In this document: positions 8,864-17,331 of the stretch, piece after piece
Numbering within the stretch: the stretch's first letter is position 1
Layout of the letters: each line of letters opens with the position of its first letter
NCBI GenBank assembly: GCA_040384665.1
Contig: JAZKIY010000011.1
Coordinates: forward strand, 1-64,000
Source of the DNA: PCRC01 sp040384665
Lineage (GTDB): Bacteria > Pseudomonadota > Gammaproteobacteria > Burkholderiales > Burkholderiaceae_C
Direction of reading: 5' to 3'
Length of the DNA stretch: 64,000 nucleotides
Position numbers and translations under genes: made by a program
Notes under the pieces: model-generated
The model's database searches: none
Seen by the model: only the letters and a program-made list of their open reading frames with translations
What the model was told of the DNA's origin: nothing

Positions 8864-9357
8864 AGCGCGCCTTCCAGTTGCAGCAGCGCGGTTTTGCGGT
8901 CCAGCCCGCCGGCGTAGCCGGTGAGCGCGCCGTCTTTGCCCAGCACCCGGTGGCAGGGCACGACGATGCTGACCGGGTTGCGACCCACCGCCGCGCCCAG
9001 CGCACGCACGGCGGCGGGGTGGCCTATTTGCTGGCTCAACGCGCCGTAGCTGGTGGTGTGCCCGCGCGGTATCGCCAGCAGCGCCTGCCACACCGCCTGC
9101 TGAAAGGCGGTGCCGCCGCGCAGGTCCAGCGGCACGGTCCAGGCGGTGGTGTCGCCGGCAAAGTAGGACTGCAGTTGCTCGTGTGCCTGCTGTAACACCG
9201 GGTGGTTGGGCGCGGCCACAGGCCAGGCGCTGCTGTCGGGCTGGTGTTTCTGCCCGTCAAACCACAGGCCACACAGGCCCACGGGCGACGCGGCCAGCGT
9301 GATGGCCCCCAGCGGGCTCTGGAAGCGGCTTTGAACGGTGTGGGGGTCGAATTTCAT
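8860..9357 (-). CDS. ogt: Methylated-DNA-protein-cysteine methyltransferase (Ogt type)
   Basis: This 165-aa suicide repair protein transfers methyl groups from O6-methylguanine and O4-methylthymine in DNA to its own cysteine. The active motif IVVPCHRVLG places the acceptor cysteine at residue 135, and the preceding helix-turn-helix (FQQAVWQALLAIPRGHTTSYGALS) fits the AGT family. It sits 12 bp after the ada-alkA fusion, which lacks its own C-terminal methyltransferase domain, so the two together restore a full Ada-like function. It overlaps the downstream EamA gene. Confidence 0.95.
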   Translation of the reverse strand: MKFDPHTVQSRFQSPLGAITLAASPVGLCGLWFDGQKHQPDSSAWPVAAPNHPVLQQAHEQLQSYFAGDTTAWTVPLDLRGGTAFQQAVWQALLAIPRGHTTSYGALSQQIGHPAAVRALGAAVGRNPVSIVVPCHRVLGKDGALTGYAGGLDRKTALLQLEGAL

Positions 9358-9412
9358 GCCAAATGCCTTTCAAGCCTTAGTCGAATCTGGCGACTGCGCT
9401 ATTGATTTGTGA
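9358..9412 (+). repeat. Dispersed ~65-bp repeat, copy A (degenerate), in the 3' end of ada-alkA
   Basis: Contains GCCAAAT, AGCCTTAGT and GCTATTGAT in the order and spacing of the five other copies (13165, 27143, 28454, 40092, 48011). It lies on the + strand, antisense to ada-alkA, and provides the last codons and the stop of that gene. Confidence 0.75.
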
Positions 9413-10908
9413 GTAGACGGTGCTGCCAGCGTGGCCCAGGCGCGCAGCACCGCGTAGCTGCGCCAGGGCTTCCAGGCGTCGGACGCGGCCTGTGCTTCGC
9501 GTTCGCCCTTCACGCCCAGCGCCTTGTGCAGCGCCACGTCGCCGGCGGGAAAGGCGTCGGGCCAGCGTAGGGCGCGCATCGCGATGTACTGGGCCGTCCA
9601 GTCGCCAATGCCAGGGAAGGTTTTCAGCTGGGCCACGGTGGCGGCCACGTCCACCCCCGCGTGCAGCGCCAGCGAACCGTTGGCCACGGCCTGTGCCAAA
9701 GCCAGGATGGCGGCCTGCCGCTGCTTGACGATGCCGAGCTGCCCCAGCGCCTCGCCCCCGGCGTGCGCCAGCACGCTGGCGCTGGGGAACAGCCGCGTGA
9801 CGCCGGGCAGCGGTGTGTCCACCGATTCACCAAACGTGGTCACCACCCGCTGTGCCAGCGTGCGCGCAGCCGCCACGGTGATCTGCTGGCCCAGCACGGC
9901 GCGCACCGCCAGCTCAAAACCGTCCACACAGCCGGGCACACGCAGGCCGGGTGTGTCGGGGAAACGCCGGCCCAGCACGGCGTGGATGGCGTGGGGGTCG
10001 GCGTCCAGGTCCAGCAGCGCGCGCACGCGGCGCATCACCAGCGGCAGCACGCCGCGCAGGCTGTCGCTCACCTGCAGCAGCACCTGGTGCTGCGCGGCGT
10101 TGAAGGTGCAGACCACCCAGCCGGTGTGGCTCTGGCCGCCCGAGGCCACGCGCCAGCTGCGGGCCAGTTGGCCAGGCTGGTCGGTGGTGGCCAGCGTGAC
10201 CGCCTCCACACCGTCCAGCTGCCGCTGCCGGAAAAACGCCAGCATCGCCGCCACGTCGTACGGTGGCCGGTAGCCGAGCCGAACGGTGGTGCTGTGGGGC
10301 ATGGCGGTTGCCGTGTGCCCCGTGCGCCGCAGCTGCGTCGGGCTGAGCCGGTAGTGCGCCAGGAACGCCGCGTTGAAGCGCCGCACGCTGGCAAAGCCGC
10401 TGACCAGCGCCACCTGGGTCACCGGCAGCGGGGTGTCGGTCAGCAGCTGCTTGGCGGTGAGCAGGCGGCGCGTCTGCAAATACTGCAGCGGCGAGACGCC
10501 CAGGTGCGCCTCAAAAATGCGCCGCACGTGCCGGTCGCTCACGCCCAGCCGGGCGGCCAGCCGCTCCACCGTGGGCGGTGCATCGCCCCAGGCCTCGGGC
10601 TCGTCCAGCCAGCGCGCGGCCTGGCCGGCCAGAATGCGGCCCGCGTCTTCAATGGACCAGGCGCCTGCCCCCGGCGCCAGCTCGGGCCGGCAGCGCAAAC
10701 AGGGGCGGAAGCCCGCGCTTTCGGCCTGCGCCGCGAGCTGGAAGAAGCGGCAGTTGTCGCGCTTGGGCGTGCGCACCCGGCACACCGGCCGGCAGTAAAT
10801 GCCGGTGGAGGTGACGCCGGTGAAGAAGCTGCCGTCAAACCGCGCGTCGCGTGCCGCCAGCGCCAGGTAGCAGGCGTCGGCGCTGGGTGGGGTGGTGGCG
10901 GGGGACAT
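9370..10908 (-). CDS. Ada-type regulator fused to AlkA 3-methyladenine DNA glycosylase
   Basis: 512 aa with three modules. The N-terminal Ada metal domain has zinc-binding cysteines 39, 43, 70 and 73, one of which accepts methyl groups from phosphotriesters. An AraC-type helix-turn-helix covers about 85-190. The AlkA part has an HhH-GPD core containing FPGIGDWTAQYIAMRAL and the probable catalytic Asp457, followed by the WKPWRSYA signature. It should both sense methyl damage and excise alkylated bases, and probably activates its own operon with ogt and the EamA gene. The last 15 residues come from a dispersed repeat (9358-9412) and are not part of the family. The start at 10908 places the cysteines within one residue of E. 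coli Ada. Confidence 0.93.
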   Translation of the reverse strand: MSPATTPPSADACYLALAARDARFDGSFFTGVTSTGIYCRPVCRVRTPKRDNCRFFQLAAQAESAGFRPCLRCRPELAPGAGAWSIEDAGRILAGQAARWLDEPEAWGDAPPTVERLAARLGVSDRHVRRIFEAHLGVSPLQYLQTRRLLTAKQLLTDTPLPVTQVALVSGFASVRRFNAAFLAHYRLSPTQLRRTGHTATAMPHSTTVRLGYRPPYDVAAMLAFFRQRQLDGVEAVTLATTDQPGQLARSWRVASGGQSHTGWVVCTFNAAQHQVLLQVSDSLRGVLPLVMRRVRALLDLDADPHAIHAVLGRRFPDTPGLRVPGCVDGFELAVRAVLGQQITVAAARTLAQRVVTTFGESVDTPLPGVTRLFPSASVLAHAGGEALGQLGIVKQRQAAILALAQAVANGSLALHAGVDVAATVAQLKTFPGIGDWTAQYIAMRALRWPDAFPAGDVALHKALGVKGEREAQAASDAWKPWRSYAVLRAWATLAAPSTHKSIAQSPDSTKA

Positions 10909-11020
10909 GGGGCCATGATACGGTTGCCACAGGCGCAGACTCGCCGTTTCCGGACCTGTGGCTCACACAGACCCGCCACCTACAATCCGGGTCAACCTGA
11001 CAGCCATTCCCCAGCGCCCC

Positions 11021-12409
11021 ATGACATTCCATCCCGCGATCTTCAAGGCCTACGACATCCGTGGCGTGGTGCCCACCACCCTGAACGAAGGCGTGGCCGA
11101 AGCGCTCGGCCTGGCCTTTGGCGCCCACGCGCTGGCCCAGGGCGAACGCGTGGTGGCGGTGGGCCGCGACGGGCGCTTGAGCGGCCCGGCGCTGGCCGCA
11201 GCGCTGGTGCGTGGTTTGGTGGCCGCCGGCGTCGAGGTGATCGACATCGGCCAGGCCACCACGCCCATGCTGTACTTTGCCGCCAGCACGCTGTGCCAGA
11301 GCGGCATCGAGGTCACCGGCAGCCACAACCCGAAGGACTACAACGGCTTCAAGATGGTGCTGGGTGGCCGGGCGATTTACGGCGACGAGATCCAGGGCCT
11401 GTACCGCGCCATGGTGGACGGCACCGCGCAGCGCCGCCCCGGTGGCAGCGTGCGCCACGCCGACGTGCTGGCCGACTACACCGCCCGCATCGTGGGTGAC
11501 GTGAAGCTCACCCGGCCGATGAAGATCGTGGTCGACTGCGGCAACGGCGTGGCCGGTGCCAGCGCGCCGGCGATCTTCCGTGCGCTGGGCTGCGAGGTGA
11601 CCGAACTCTTCAGCGCGGTGGACGGCAACTTTCCCAACCACCACCCCGACCCGAGCAAGCCCGAGAACCTGCGCGACCTGGTTGCCGCGCTGCAGGGCGG
11701 CGACGCCGAACTCGGCCTGGCCTTTGACGGCGACGGCGACCGCCTAGGCATCGTCACCAAAGACGGCACCAACATCTACCCCGACCGCCAAATGGTGCTG
11801 TTCGCCCAGGACGTGTTGTCCCGCGTGCCGGGCGGCACCATCGTGTTCGACGTGAAATGCTCGCAGCGGCTGGCCCCGGCGATTGAGGCCGCAGGCGGCA
11901 CCGCGCTGATGTACAAGACCGGCCACTCGCTGATCAAGGCGCGCATGAAAGAGGTGCAATCGCCGCTCGGTGGCGAGATGAGCGGCCACATCTTCTTCAA
12001 GGAACGTTGGTTCGGTTTTGACGACGGCACCTACGCCGGCTGCCGCCTGCTGGAGATCGTCAGCCGCGCACCCGATGCCAACGCCGTCTTGAACGCGCTG
12101 CCCACCAGCCATTCCACGCCCGAACTTAACGTGCTCTGCGAAGAAGGCGAGCCCCACCGCGTCACCGCCCTGCTGCAAAGCGCCGCCGCGGCCCACTTCT
12201 GTGCGCCCGCCGTGGTCAACACGGTGGACGGCGTGCGGGTGGACTGGCCCGACGGCTTTGGCCTGGTGCGCGCCTCCAACACCACGCCGGTGCTGGTGCT
12301 GCGTTTTGAAGGCCACACCGCCGACGCCCTGCACCGCATCGAAGCCGCCATGCTCGCGCTGCTGCACAGCGTCAAGCCCGACGCGCAGGTGCAGGCCAGC
12401 GCGCACTGA
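11021..12409 (+). CDS. Phosphomannomutase / phosphoglucomutase
   Basis: A 462-aa alpha-D-phosphohexomutase of the ManB/AlgC family, interconverting hexose 1- and 6-phosphates for nucleotide-sugar, LPS and exopolysaccharide synthesis. The phosphoserine loop is TGSHNP with Ser101, the magnesium loop DGDGDR is at 236-241, and the sugar-binding loop GEMSGH is at 318-323. The ATG at 11021 gives the normal N-terminus (FKAYDIRG). It precedes waaA by 7 bp in the same direction, so the two envelope genes are probably one operon. Preferred substrate (mannose or glucose phosphate) cannot be told from sequence here. Confidence 0.93.
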   Translation: MTFHPAIFKAYDIRGVVPTTLNEGVAEALGLAFGAHALAQGERVVAVGRDGRLSGPALAAALVRGLVAAGVEVIDIGQATTPMLYFAASTLCQSGIEVTGSHNPKDYNGFKMVLGGRAIYGDEIQGLYRAMVDGTAQRRPGGSVRHADVLADYTARIVGDVKLTRPMKIVVDCGNGVAGASAPAIFRALGCEVTELFSAVDGNFPNHHPDPSKPENLRDLVAALQGGDAELGLAFDGDGDRLGIVTKDGTNIYPDRQMVLFAQDVLSRVPGGTIVFDVKCSQRLAPAIEAAGGTALMYKTGHSLIKARMKEVQSPLGGEMSGHIFFKERWFGFDDGTYAGCRLLEIVSRAPDANAVLNALPTSHSTPELNVLCEEGEPHRVTALLQSAAAAHFCAPAVVNTVDGVRVDWPDGFGLVRASNTTPVLVLRFEGHTADALHRIEAAMLALLHSVKPDAQVQASAH

Positions 12410-12416
12410 ACCCCCT

Positions 12417-13763
12417 ATGCAGCGTGCGGTGCTCGCCCTCTACACGCTGCTTGCCCGGCTGGCCCAGCCGCTGCTCAAACGCAAACTCGCCCGCCGCGCG
12501 CAGGCCGAACCCGGCTACGGTGTGGCCGTGCCCGAGCGGTTTGGCCACTACACCCACCCGCCCACCGAAGGCGTGTTGTGGCTGCACGCGGTGTCGCTCG
12601 GTGAAACCCGCGCCGCCGCCGTGCTGCTGGACGCGCTGCGCCAGCGTTGCCCCGGCCTGCGCCTGCTGCTGACCCACGGCACCGCCACCGGCCGCGCCGA
12701 AGGCGCGAAGCTGCTGCGCCCCGGCGACCTGCAGGTCTGGCTGCCCTGGGACACACCCGAAGCGGTGCAGCGTTTTCTGGCCCACCACCGGCCACGCGTC
12801 GGCGTGCTGATGGAAACCGAGGTCTGGCCCAACCTGGTGGCGGCCTGCCACGCCAACGCGGTGCCGCTGGTGCTGGCCAACGCGCGGCTGAACGAGAAGT
12901 CCTGGCAGTCGGCGCGGCGCCTGGGCTGGCTGTCGCGCCCGGCGTATGCGGCGCTGCACGTGGTGTACGCCCAGGGCGAGGCCGACGCGGTGCGGCTGCG
13001 CGACCTCGGCGCGCCGGTGCAGGCGGTGCTGGGCAACCTGAAGTTCGACGCCCGGCCCAACGCCGGCCAACTCGCGCAGGGCCAGGCCTGGCGCGCGCTG
13101 CAAGACTGCCCTGTGGTGGTGCTGGCGAGTGCCCGGGAGGGCGAAGAAGCGGCTTTGGCGCAGATTTTGAAGCCTTTTAGCGCGCAAGCCTTAGTGAAAC
13201 CTGGTGGTGTAGCTATTCATTCAGGAGCAAACACCGCCCGCCAGCCGGTGCAGTGGCTGGTGGTACCGCGCCACCCGCAGCGCTTTGACGCGGTGGCCGA
13301 GCTGCTGCAGAGCCGGGGGTTCAGTGTCTCCCGCCGCAGCAGCTGGGGCGAACACCCCGAGCCGGCCGACGTGTGGCTGGGCGACTCATTGGGTGAGATG
13401 GCGTTGTACTACGGCCTGAGCGACGTGGCGTTGCTGGGCGGCAGTTTTGAGCCGCTCGGTGGGCAGAACTTGATCGAGGCCACCGCCTGCGGCTGCCCGG
13501 TGGTGATGGGCCCGTCGGTCTTCAATTTTCAGGAACCGGCCGATGCCGCGTTGCGCGCCGGGGCCGCGCTGCAAACCGACTCGCTGGCCGATGCGGTGCA
13601 GGAGGTGGTGGGGCCGCACGGCGTGCTGCGTGCGCCGGGGCGGCTGGCGGCGCTGCGCCAGGCGGCCAGCCGGTTTGGGGCGCAGCAGGGCGGGGCTGCT
13701 GCTGCAACGGCCGAGCGCTTGGCCCCGCTGCTCAACGAAATCAATTCGCCAGCAAACCGTTGA
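12417..13763 (+). CDS. waaA: 3-deoxy-D-manno-octulosonic acid (Kdo) transferase with a repeat-derived insertion
   Basis: 448 aa, a GT-B inner-membrane-attached enzyme that adds Kdo from CMP-Kdo to lipid A precursor. The N-terminus carries an amphipathic membrane helix. The motif HAVSLGETRAA holds the probable catalytic base Glu63, METEVWPNL is the conserved acceptor-domain motif, and the C-terminal LGGSFEPLGGQNLIEA loop binds CMP-Kdo. Residues about 250-273 (starting LKPFSAQALVKP) are encoded by a dispersed ~65-bp repeat inserted in frame, making the protein slightly longer than the usual ~425 aa. The insertion falls in the C-terminal Rossmann domain before the strand WLVVPRHP, so it is probably tolerated as a surface loop. 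The 3' end overlaps tolC, which converges, by 23 bp. Confidence 0.93.
   Translation: MQRAVLALYTLLARLAQPLLKRKLARRAQAEPGYGVAVPERFGHYTHPPTEGVLWLHAVSLGETRAAAVLLDALRQRCPGLRLLLTHGTATGRAEGAKLLRPGDLQVWLPWDTPEAVQRFLAHHRPRVGVLMETEVWPNLVAACHANAVPLVLANARLNEKSWQSARRLGWLSRPAYAALHVVYAQGEADAVRLRDLGAPVQAVLGNLKFDARPNAGQLAQGQAWRALQDCPVVVLASAREGEEAALAQILKPFSAQALVKPGGVAIHSGANTARQPVQWLVVPRHPQRFDAVAELLQSRGFSVSRRSSWGEHPEPADVWLGDSLGEMALYYGLSDVALLGGSFEPLGGQNLIEATACGCPVVMGPSVFNFQEPADAALRAGAALQTDSLADAVQEVVGPHGVLRAPGRLAALRQAASRFGAQQGGAAAATAERLAPLLNEINSPANR
13165..13231 (+). repeat. Dispersed ~65-bp repeat, copy B, inside waaA
   Basis: Carries the shared blocks AAGCCTTAGTGAAACCTGG, GTAGCTATTCA and TCAGGAGCAA. It is read in the frame that gives ALVKPGGVAI, the same frame used by copies C (permease start) and D (signal peptide). 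It preserves the waaA reading frame. Confidence 0.88.
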
Positions 13764-15081
13764 CCGACTGCAGGTCGGACGGCTGCAGCGTGCCGCTGGC
13801 CTGGCGCAGGCGCAGGCCGTTCACCAGCACGTCGTAGCGCGCCCGGGCCAGGTCGCGTTTGGTCTGGAACAGCTGGCTTTGTGAGTTCAGCACGTCGATG
13901 TTGATGCGCACGCCCACCTGGTAACCCAGCTTGTTCGCGTCGAGTGCGCTCTGGGTGGACACCTCGGCCGCTTCCAGCGCCTTCACCTGCCCGGTGCCCG
14001 ACTGCACCCCAAAAAACGCGGTGCGGGTGGCGAGTTCCACCGAGCGGCGGGCGGCCTGCAGGTCGGACTGCGCTTTCTCTTCCAGCGACAGCGTTTCGCG
14101 GATGCGGTTTTGCGTGGCAAAACCGGCAAACAGCGGCAGGTTGAAGTTCACGCCCAGCGTGCCGGTGTTGACCCGGGTGCCCAGCGCCGAGGTGCCGCTG
14201 CTGCTGTTCGGGTTGTTGGACTGGTTGTAGTTCGCCACCAGGTCCAGCGTGGGTTTGTGGCCGGCTTCGGCGCGCTGGGTTTCCAGCTGCGCCACGTCCA
14301 GCGCGGTTTGCGCCAGGCGGATGTTGGGGTGGGCGGCCTCGGCCTGCTGCACCCAGGTGTCCGGGCTGTCGGGCAGCAGCGCCGGCAGGGTGGCGGGCAG
14401 GGCCAGCGGTTTCGGGATGGCGTTGGGCGTGCCGGTCAGCGTGTCCAGCGCGATCTTGCGCACCCGCAGGTCGTTCTCGGCGGCAATCTCCTGTGCGATC
14501 ACCAGGTCGAACCGGGCTTGCGCCTCGCGGCTGTCGGTGATGGTGGAGGTGCCCACCTCGAAGTTGCGCTTGGCAAAGGCCAGTTGCTCGTTGGTGGCGG
14601 TTTTTTGCGCCTGCACAAACAGCAGGCTGTCTTGTGCGGCCAGCACATCAAAGTAGGCCTGGGTGACGCGCACCAGCAGGTCTTGTTCGGCCACCTGCAG
14701 CTGCGCCTGCGCCGCGTCCACGCCCTTCAGGCCCTGGCGGTACAGCGCCACGTTGGCAGGCCGGTACAGCGGTTGCGACACGCCCACGCTGGCGCTGCGC
14801 GCGGTGTACTGGCCGGTGCCGCCCTGGCCGTTGGCCAGGCGCACTTCCTGGTCCACCCGGTTCACGCCGGCGGTCAGGTTGGCGCTGGGCAGCACGTTGG
14901 CCTTGGCCTGCGCGGCACGGAACAGGTTGGCGTCGTACTGCGCCTTGGCGCTGAGGTAGGTGGCGTCGTAGGCGCGTGCCGATTCGTACAGCGTGACCAG
15001 GTTTTGCGCAGCGGCGGGCAGCGCGCAGGCGGTGGCCAGTGCGGCCAGCAACAGACGAACAGGCAGGCGGGTAGGGGTCAT
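13741..15081 (-). CDS. tolC: TolC family outer-membrane efflux/secretion protein
   Basis: 446 aa with an N-terminal signal peptide (cleavage near the AAAQ at 23-26) and two OEP repeats of long coiled-coil helices and short strands, typical of TolC, the trimeric outer-membrane tunnel used by type I secretion and RND pumps. It is third in a pcm-rhodanese-tolC transcription unit, an order that recurs in Burkholderiales. The downstream end overlaps waaA. It may serve the RND pump at 18394-22818, which has no outer-membrane partner of its own next to it. Confidence 0.92.
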   Translation of the reverse strand: MTPTRLPVRLLLAALATACALPAAAQNLVTLYESARAYDATYLSAKAQYDANLFRAAQAKANVLPSANLTAGVNRVDQEVRLANGQGGTGQYTARSASVGVSQPLYRPANVALYRQGLKGVDAAQAQLQVAEQDLLVRVTQAYFDVLAAQDSLLFVQAQKTATNEQLAFAKRNFEVGTSTITDSREAQARFDLVIAQEIAAENDLRVRKIALDTLTGTPNAIPKPLALPATLPALLPDSPDTWVQQAEAAHPNIRLAQTALDVAQLETQRAEAGHKPTLDLVANYNQSNNPNSSSGTSALGTRVNTGTLGVNFNLPLFAGFATQNRIRETLSLEEKAQSDLQAARRSVELATRTAFFGVQSGTGQVKALEAAEVSTQSALDANKLGYQVGVRINIDVLNSQSQLFQTKRDLARARYDVLVNGLRLRQASGTLQPSDLQSVNGLLAN

Positions 15082-15098
15082 GGGCGTCCTTGAAGGCG

Positions 15099-15440
15099 TC
15101 AGTACAGCGGCACGCGGGCATCGACCTCGCGCGACCAGGCGTCGATGCCGCCGCTGATGTTGGCCACCTGGTCAAAGCCGCTTTGCACCAGAAAACCGGC
15201 CACCCGCAGGCTGCGTGCGCCGTGGTGGCACAGGCAGGCCACCGGCTGGGCCGGGTCCAGCTCGGCCACACGGCGGGTGATCTCACCCATGGGGATGGCC
15301 ACCAGCGCGAAGCCGTCGGCGGTGACGCTGGCGGTCTGCAGTTCCCAGGGCTCGCGCACGTCGAGCACCACCGGATTCGTGCCGGCGGGCAGGGATTGCA
15401 GCCAGTCGGCCAGGTTGGCGGGGCGGACGTGGTCGATCAT
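15099..15440 (-). CDS. Single-domain rhodanese-like sulfurtransferase
   Basis: A 113-aa cytoplasmic rhodanese domain with active loop CHHGARS, catalytic Cys71, preceded by the usual VLDVREPWE motif and followed by GGIDAWS. Such proteins pass persulfide sulfur to cyanide or thiol acceptors, but the natural partner is unknown. It sits between pcm (33 bp upstream) and tolC (17 bp downstream), presumably in the same transcript. Confidence 0.93.
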   Translation of the reverse strand: MIDHVRPANLADWLQSLPAGTNPVVLDVREPWELQTASVTADGFALVAIPMGEITRRVAELDPAQPVACLCHHGARSLRVAGFLVQSGFDQVANISGGIDAWSREVDARVPLY

Positions 15441-15473
15441 GGGGGGCGTTTCAATTCAAGGGACGTTCGGGGG

Positions 15474-16163
15474 TCAGAAGCTGAAGCGCGACGGCTCGGC
15501 AAAGCCCAGCAACTTGGGCGCCACCGTGTCCCAGGGTTGTTCGGTGTGGAAGCCAGCGTCGCTGCTGCGCGTGACAAAGGTGGCGCGCATCACCGGCTCC
15601 TGGCCGACGATGGCGGCCAGCCGGCCACCCGGCTGCAGGTGGGCCAGCAACGCGGCCGGCACCTCGGCCACTGCGCCGCTCAGCACGATCACGTCAAACA
15701 GCGCGGTGGCGGCCAGTGGCTGGGCGCCATCGGCCTGCAGCACTTCCACGTTGTGCACGCCAGCGCGTTGCAGGTTGTGGCGCGCCTGGGTGGCGAGGCC
15801 GGCGTCAATCTCCAGCGTGGTGACGTGCTGGGCCCGGTGCGCCAGCAGCGCGGCCATGTGGCCAGAGCCGGTGCCGATTTCCAGCACCCGGTCGCTTTTT
15901 TGCACCGCCAGCGCCTGCAGGATGCGCGCTTCCACCTTGGGGGCCAGCATCACCTGGCCGGCGCGGGTGGCGGCGTCGGTGTCGGCCTGCAGCGGGATTT
16001 CCATGTCCACAAATGCCAGGGCGCGCACCGCGGGCGGGCAGAAGTCTTCGCGCTTGACCACCGACAGCAGCTGCAGGATGCCGGCGTCCAGCACCTCCCA
16101 CGGGCGGATTTGCTGCTCGATCATGTTGAAGCGGGCTTGTTCGATGTTCATGCTGGGTGTCAT
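15474..16163 (-). CDS. Protein-L-isoaspartate O-methyltransferase family
   Basis: A 229-aa Rossmann methyltransferase of the Pcm family, which uses SAM to repair isoaspartyl residues in aged proteins. The SAM motif is VLEIGTGSGHMAAL and the N-terminal part (NMIEQQIRPWEVLDAGIL) is the family signature of the shorter Pcm-like group beside tolC in betaproteobacteria. The start may be at 16163 or at the second methionine (16151), which better matches family N-termini (MNIEQARFNM). True isoaspartate specificity is not proven for this subgroup. First gene of the tolC operon. Confidence 0.85.
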   Translation of the reverse strand: MTPSMNIEQARFNMIEQQIRPWEVLDAGILQLLSVVKREDFCPPAVRALAFVDMEIPLQADTDAATRAGQVMLAPKVEARILQALAVQKSDRVLEIGTGSGHMAALLAHRAQHVTTLEIDAGLATQARHNLQRAGVHNVEVLQADGAQPLAATALFDVIVLSGAVAEVPAALLAHLQPGGRLAAIVGQEPVMRATFVTRSSDAGFHTEQPWDTVAPKLLGFAEPSRFSF

Positions 16164-16191
16164 GGTGCGGTTCTCGGTGGGTGTGTACAGG

Positions 16192-16875
16192 TCAACCCGT
16201 GATTTTAGGAGCCTGTGGCGCCAGGATGCCGTGCACCATCACATCCACCTGGCTGGCCAGGAACGCGGTGGGGTCGATCTGCACGTCGGTGCTGCACGGG
16301 CCCATCGAGTTCTTCCACATCATCAGGAAAATCATTGGCGCAATCACGCTGAAGACCGCGTTGTCCAGGTCCAGCGGGCGGAACTCGCCCCGGTCGATGC
16401 CGCGCTGCAAAATCTTGCGGATCAGCTCGCGGCCGGGCTGCATCACCTCTTTTTGGTAGAAATTGGCCAGTTCCGGGAAGTTGCGCGCCTCCGACATCAT
16501 CAGCTTGGTGATGCCAGAGGCTTTGGTGGCGCCCACCCGTTCCCACCAGCTGGCCATCGCGTACTTCAGCATCTCGGTGGTGTTGCCGGGGAAGGTGGCC
16601 AGCTCGGCGTTCCACTCCACAAAACGGTTGGCGATGTTTTCCGTCACCACCGCCTTGAACAGGTCTTCCTTGCTGGCGAAATACAGAAACAGCGTGCCTT
16701 TGGACACGCCCGCCCGGGCCGCCACCTCTTCCACCCGGGTGCCGGCAAAGCCTTTTTCCACAAACAAATCCAGAGCGGCCTCCAGCAGCTCACCCGGCCG
16801 CGCTTCCTTGCGGCGCTCGCGCTTGGTCAGCGGGTCAGCCGCGGAGGTGTCGGGTGGGGTGGGGGTGGAAGGCAT
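16192..16875 (-). CDS. TetR/AcrR family repressor
   Basis: 227 aa. The N-terminal helix-turn-helix (residues about 25-70, with RVEEVAARAGVSKGTLFLYF) is classic TetR, and the C-terminal half is the variable ligand-binding and dimer domain. It lies directly upstream of pcm-rhodanese-tolC on the same strand with a 28-bp gap, so it may be the first gene of that unit and control efflux through TolC. A palindrome touching its start codon (16876-16899) points to autorepression. The ligand cannot be predicted. Confidence 0.9.
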   Translation of the reverse strand: MPSTPTPPDTSAADPLTKRERRKEARPGELLEAALDLFVEKGFAGTRVEEVAARAGVSKGTLFLYFASKEDLFKAVVTENIANRFVEWNAELATFPGNTTEMLKYAMASWWERVGATKASGITKLMMSEARNFPELANFYQKEVMQPGRELIRKILQRGIDRGEFRPLDLDNAVFSVIAPMIFLMMWKNSMGPCSTDVQIDPTAFLASQVDVMVHGILAPQAPKITG

Positions 16876-16899
16876 ATTAATGACTGACTGGTTAGTAAT
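16876..16899. promoter_or_regulatory. TetR-type operator abutting the repressor start codon
   Basis: A 24-bp imperfect palindrome (half-sites ATTAATGAC and ATTACTAAC in opposite orientation) lies immediately before the ATG at 16875. A minus-strand -10-like TATATT overlaps it, so the transcript leader would be very short and lacks a clear Shine-Dalgarno. The arrangement fits tight autorepression. Confidence 0.6.
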
Positions 16900-17079
16900 A
16901 TAGCGCTGCAGGGTGTGGGCGTCAAGTGCGCGGGTGACGCGGCGTGCCGGTAGCGCCGTTGTCCTACTTGTTTATCCGTGGCTTCCGACACGGCGCCGGA
17001 TTGCCGCTGCCTACATTTGTACACACGTCTTCAAAACCAGAACAAACCAGAACGAGTTCAGGACAACAAGGAAACAACC

Positions 17080-17277
17080 ATGCAAGCGTTCCGCGCCGAC
17101 ACCTCCGTTGTAACGCCATGGCCAAAGCCGCCCAGCAACGCCATGGTGTCCAGGCACTGCGGTGTTGCCAGTGCCCGCACCGCCCCCGCCCGCGCGGCCT
17201 GGCCGTTCATGGTCGCCTCCGACGTGGCATTCGCCAACGCACCGCCAAGCGCTGCGGAAGACGGCAAGCTGGGCTGA
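17080..17277 (+). CDS. Small hypothetical protein
   Basis: 65 codons starting at an ATG with a good ribosome site (AAGGAAAC, spaced 4 nt). The product is Ala/Pro-rich, without recognised motif, and I do not know the family. The support is the ribosome site and the position 54 bp before a ParS-like gene in the same direction, so it could be a co-transcribed small gene. It may also be only a leader or noise. Confidence 0.35.
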   Translation: MQAFRADTSVVTPWPKPPSNAMVSRHCGVASARTAPARAAWPFMVASDVAFANAPPSAAEDGKLG

Positions 17278-17331
17278 GCCGCAGCAACAGCCGCACCCAC
17301 ATTCCATTTCAAAACCTGTTCGGAGTGAAGC

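Noticed and set aside
16978..17277. 99-codon version of the small ORF starting at 16978
   Set aside because: The upstream start lacks a ribosome site; the ATG at 17080 has a good one.
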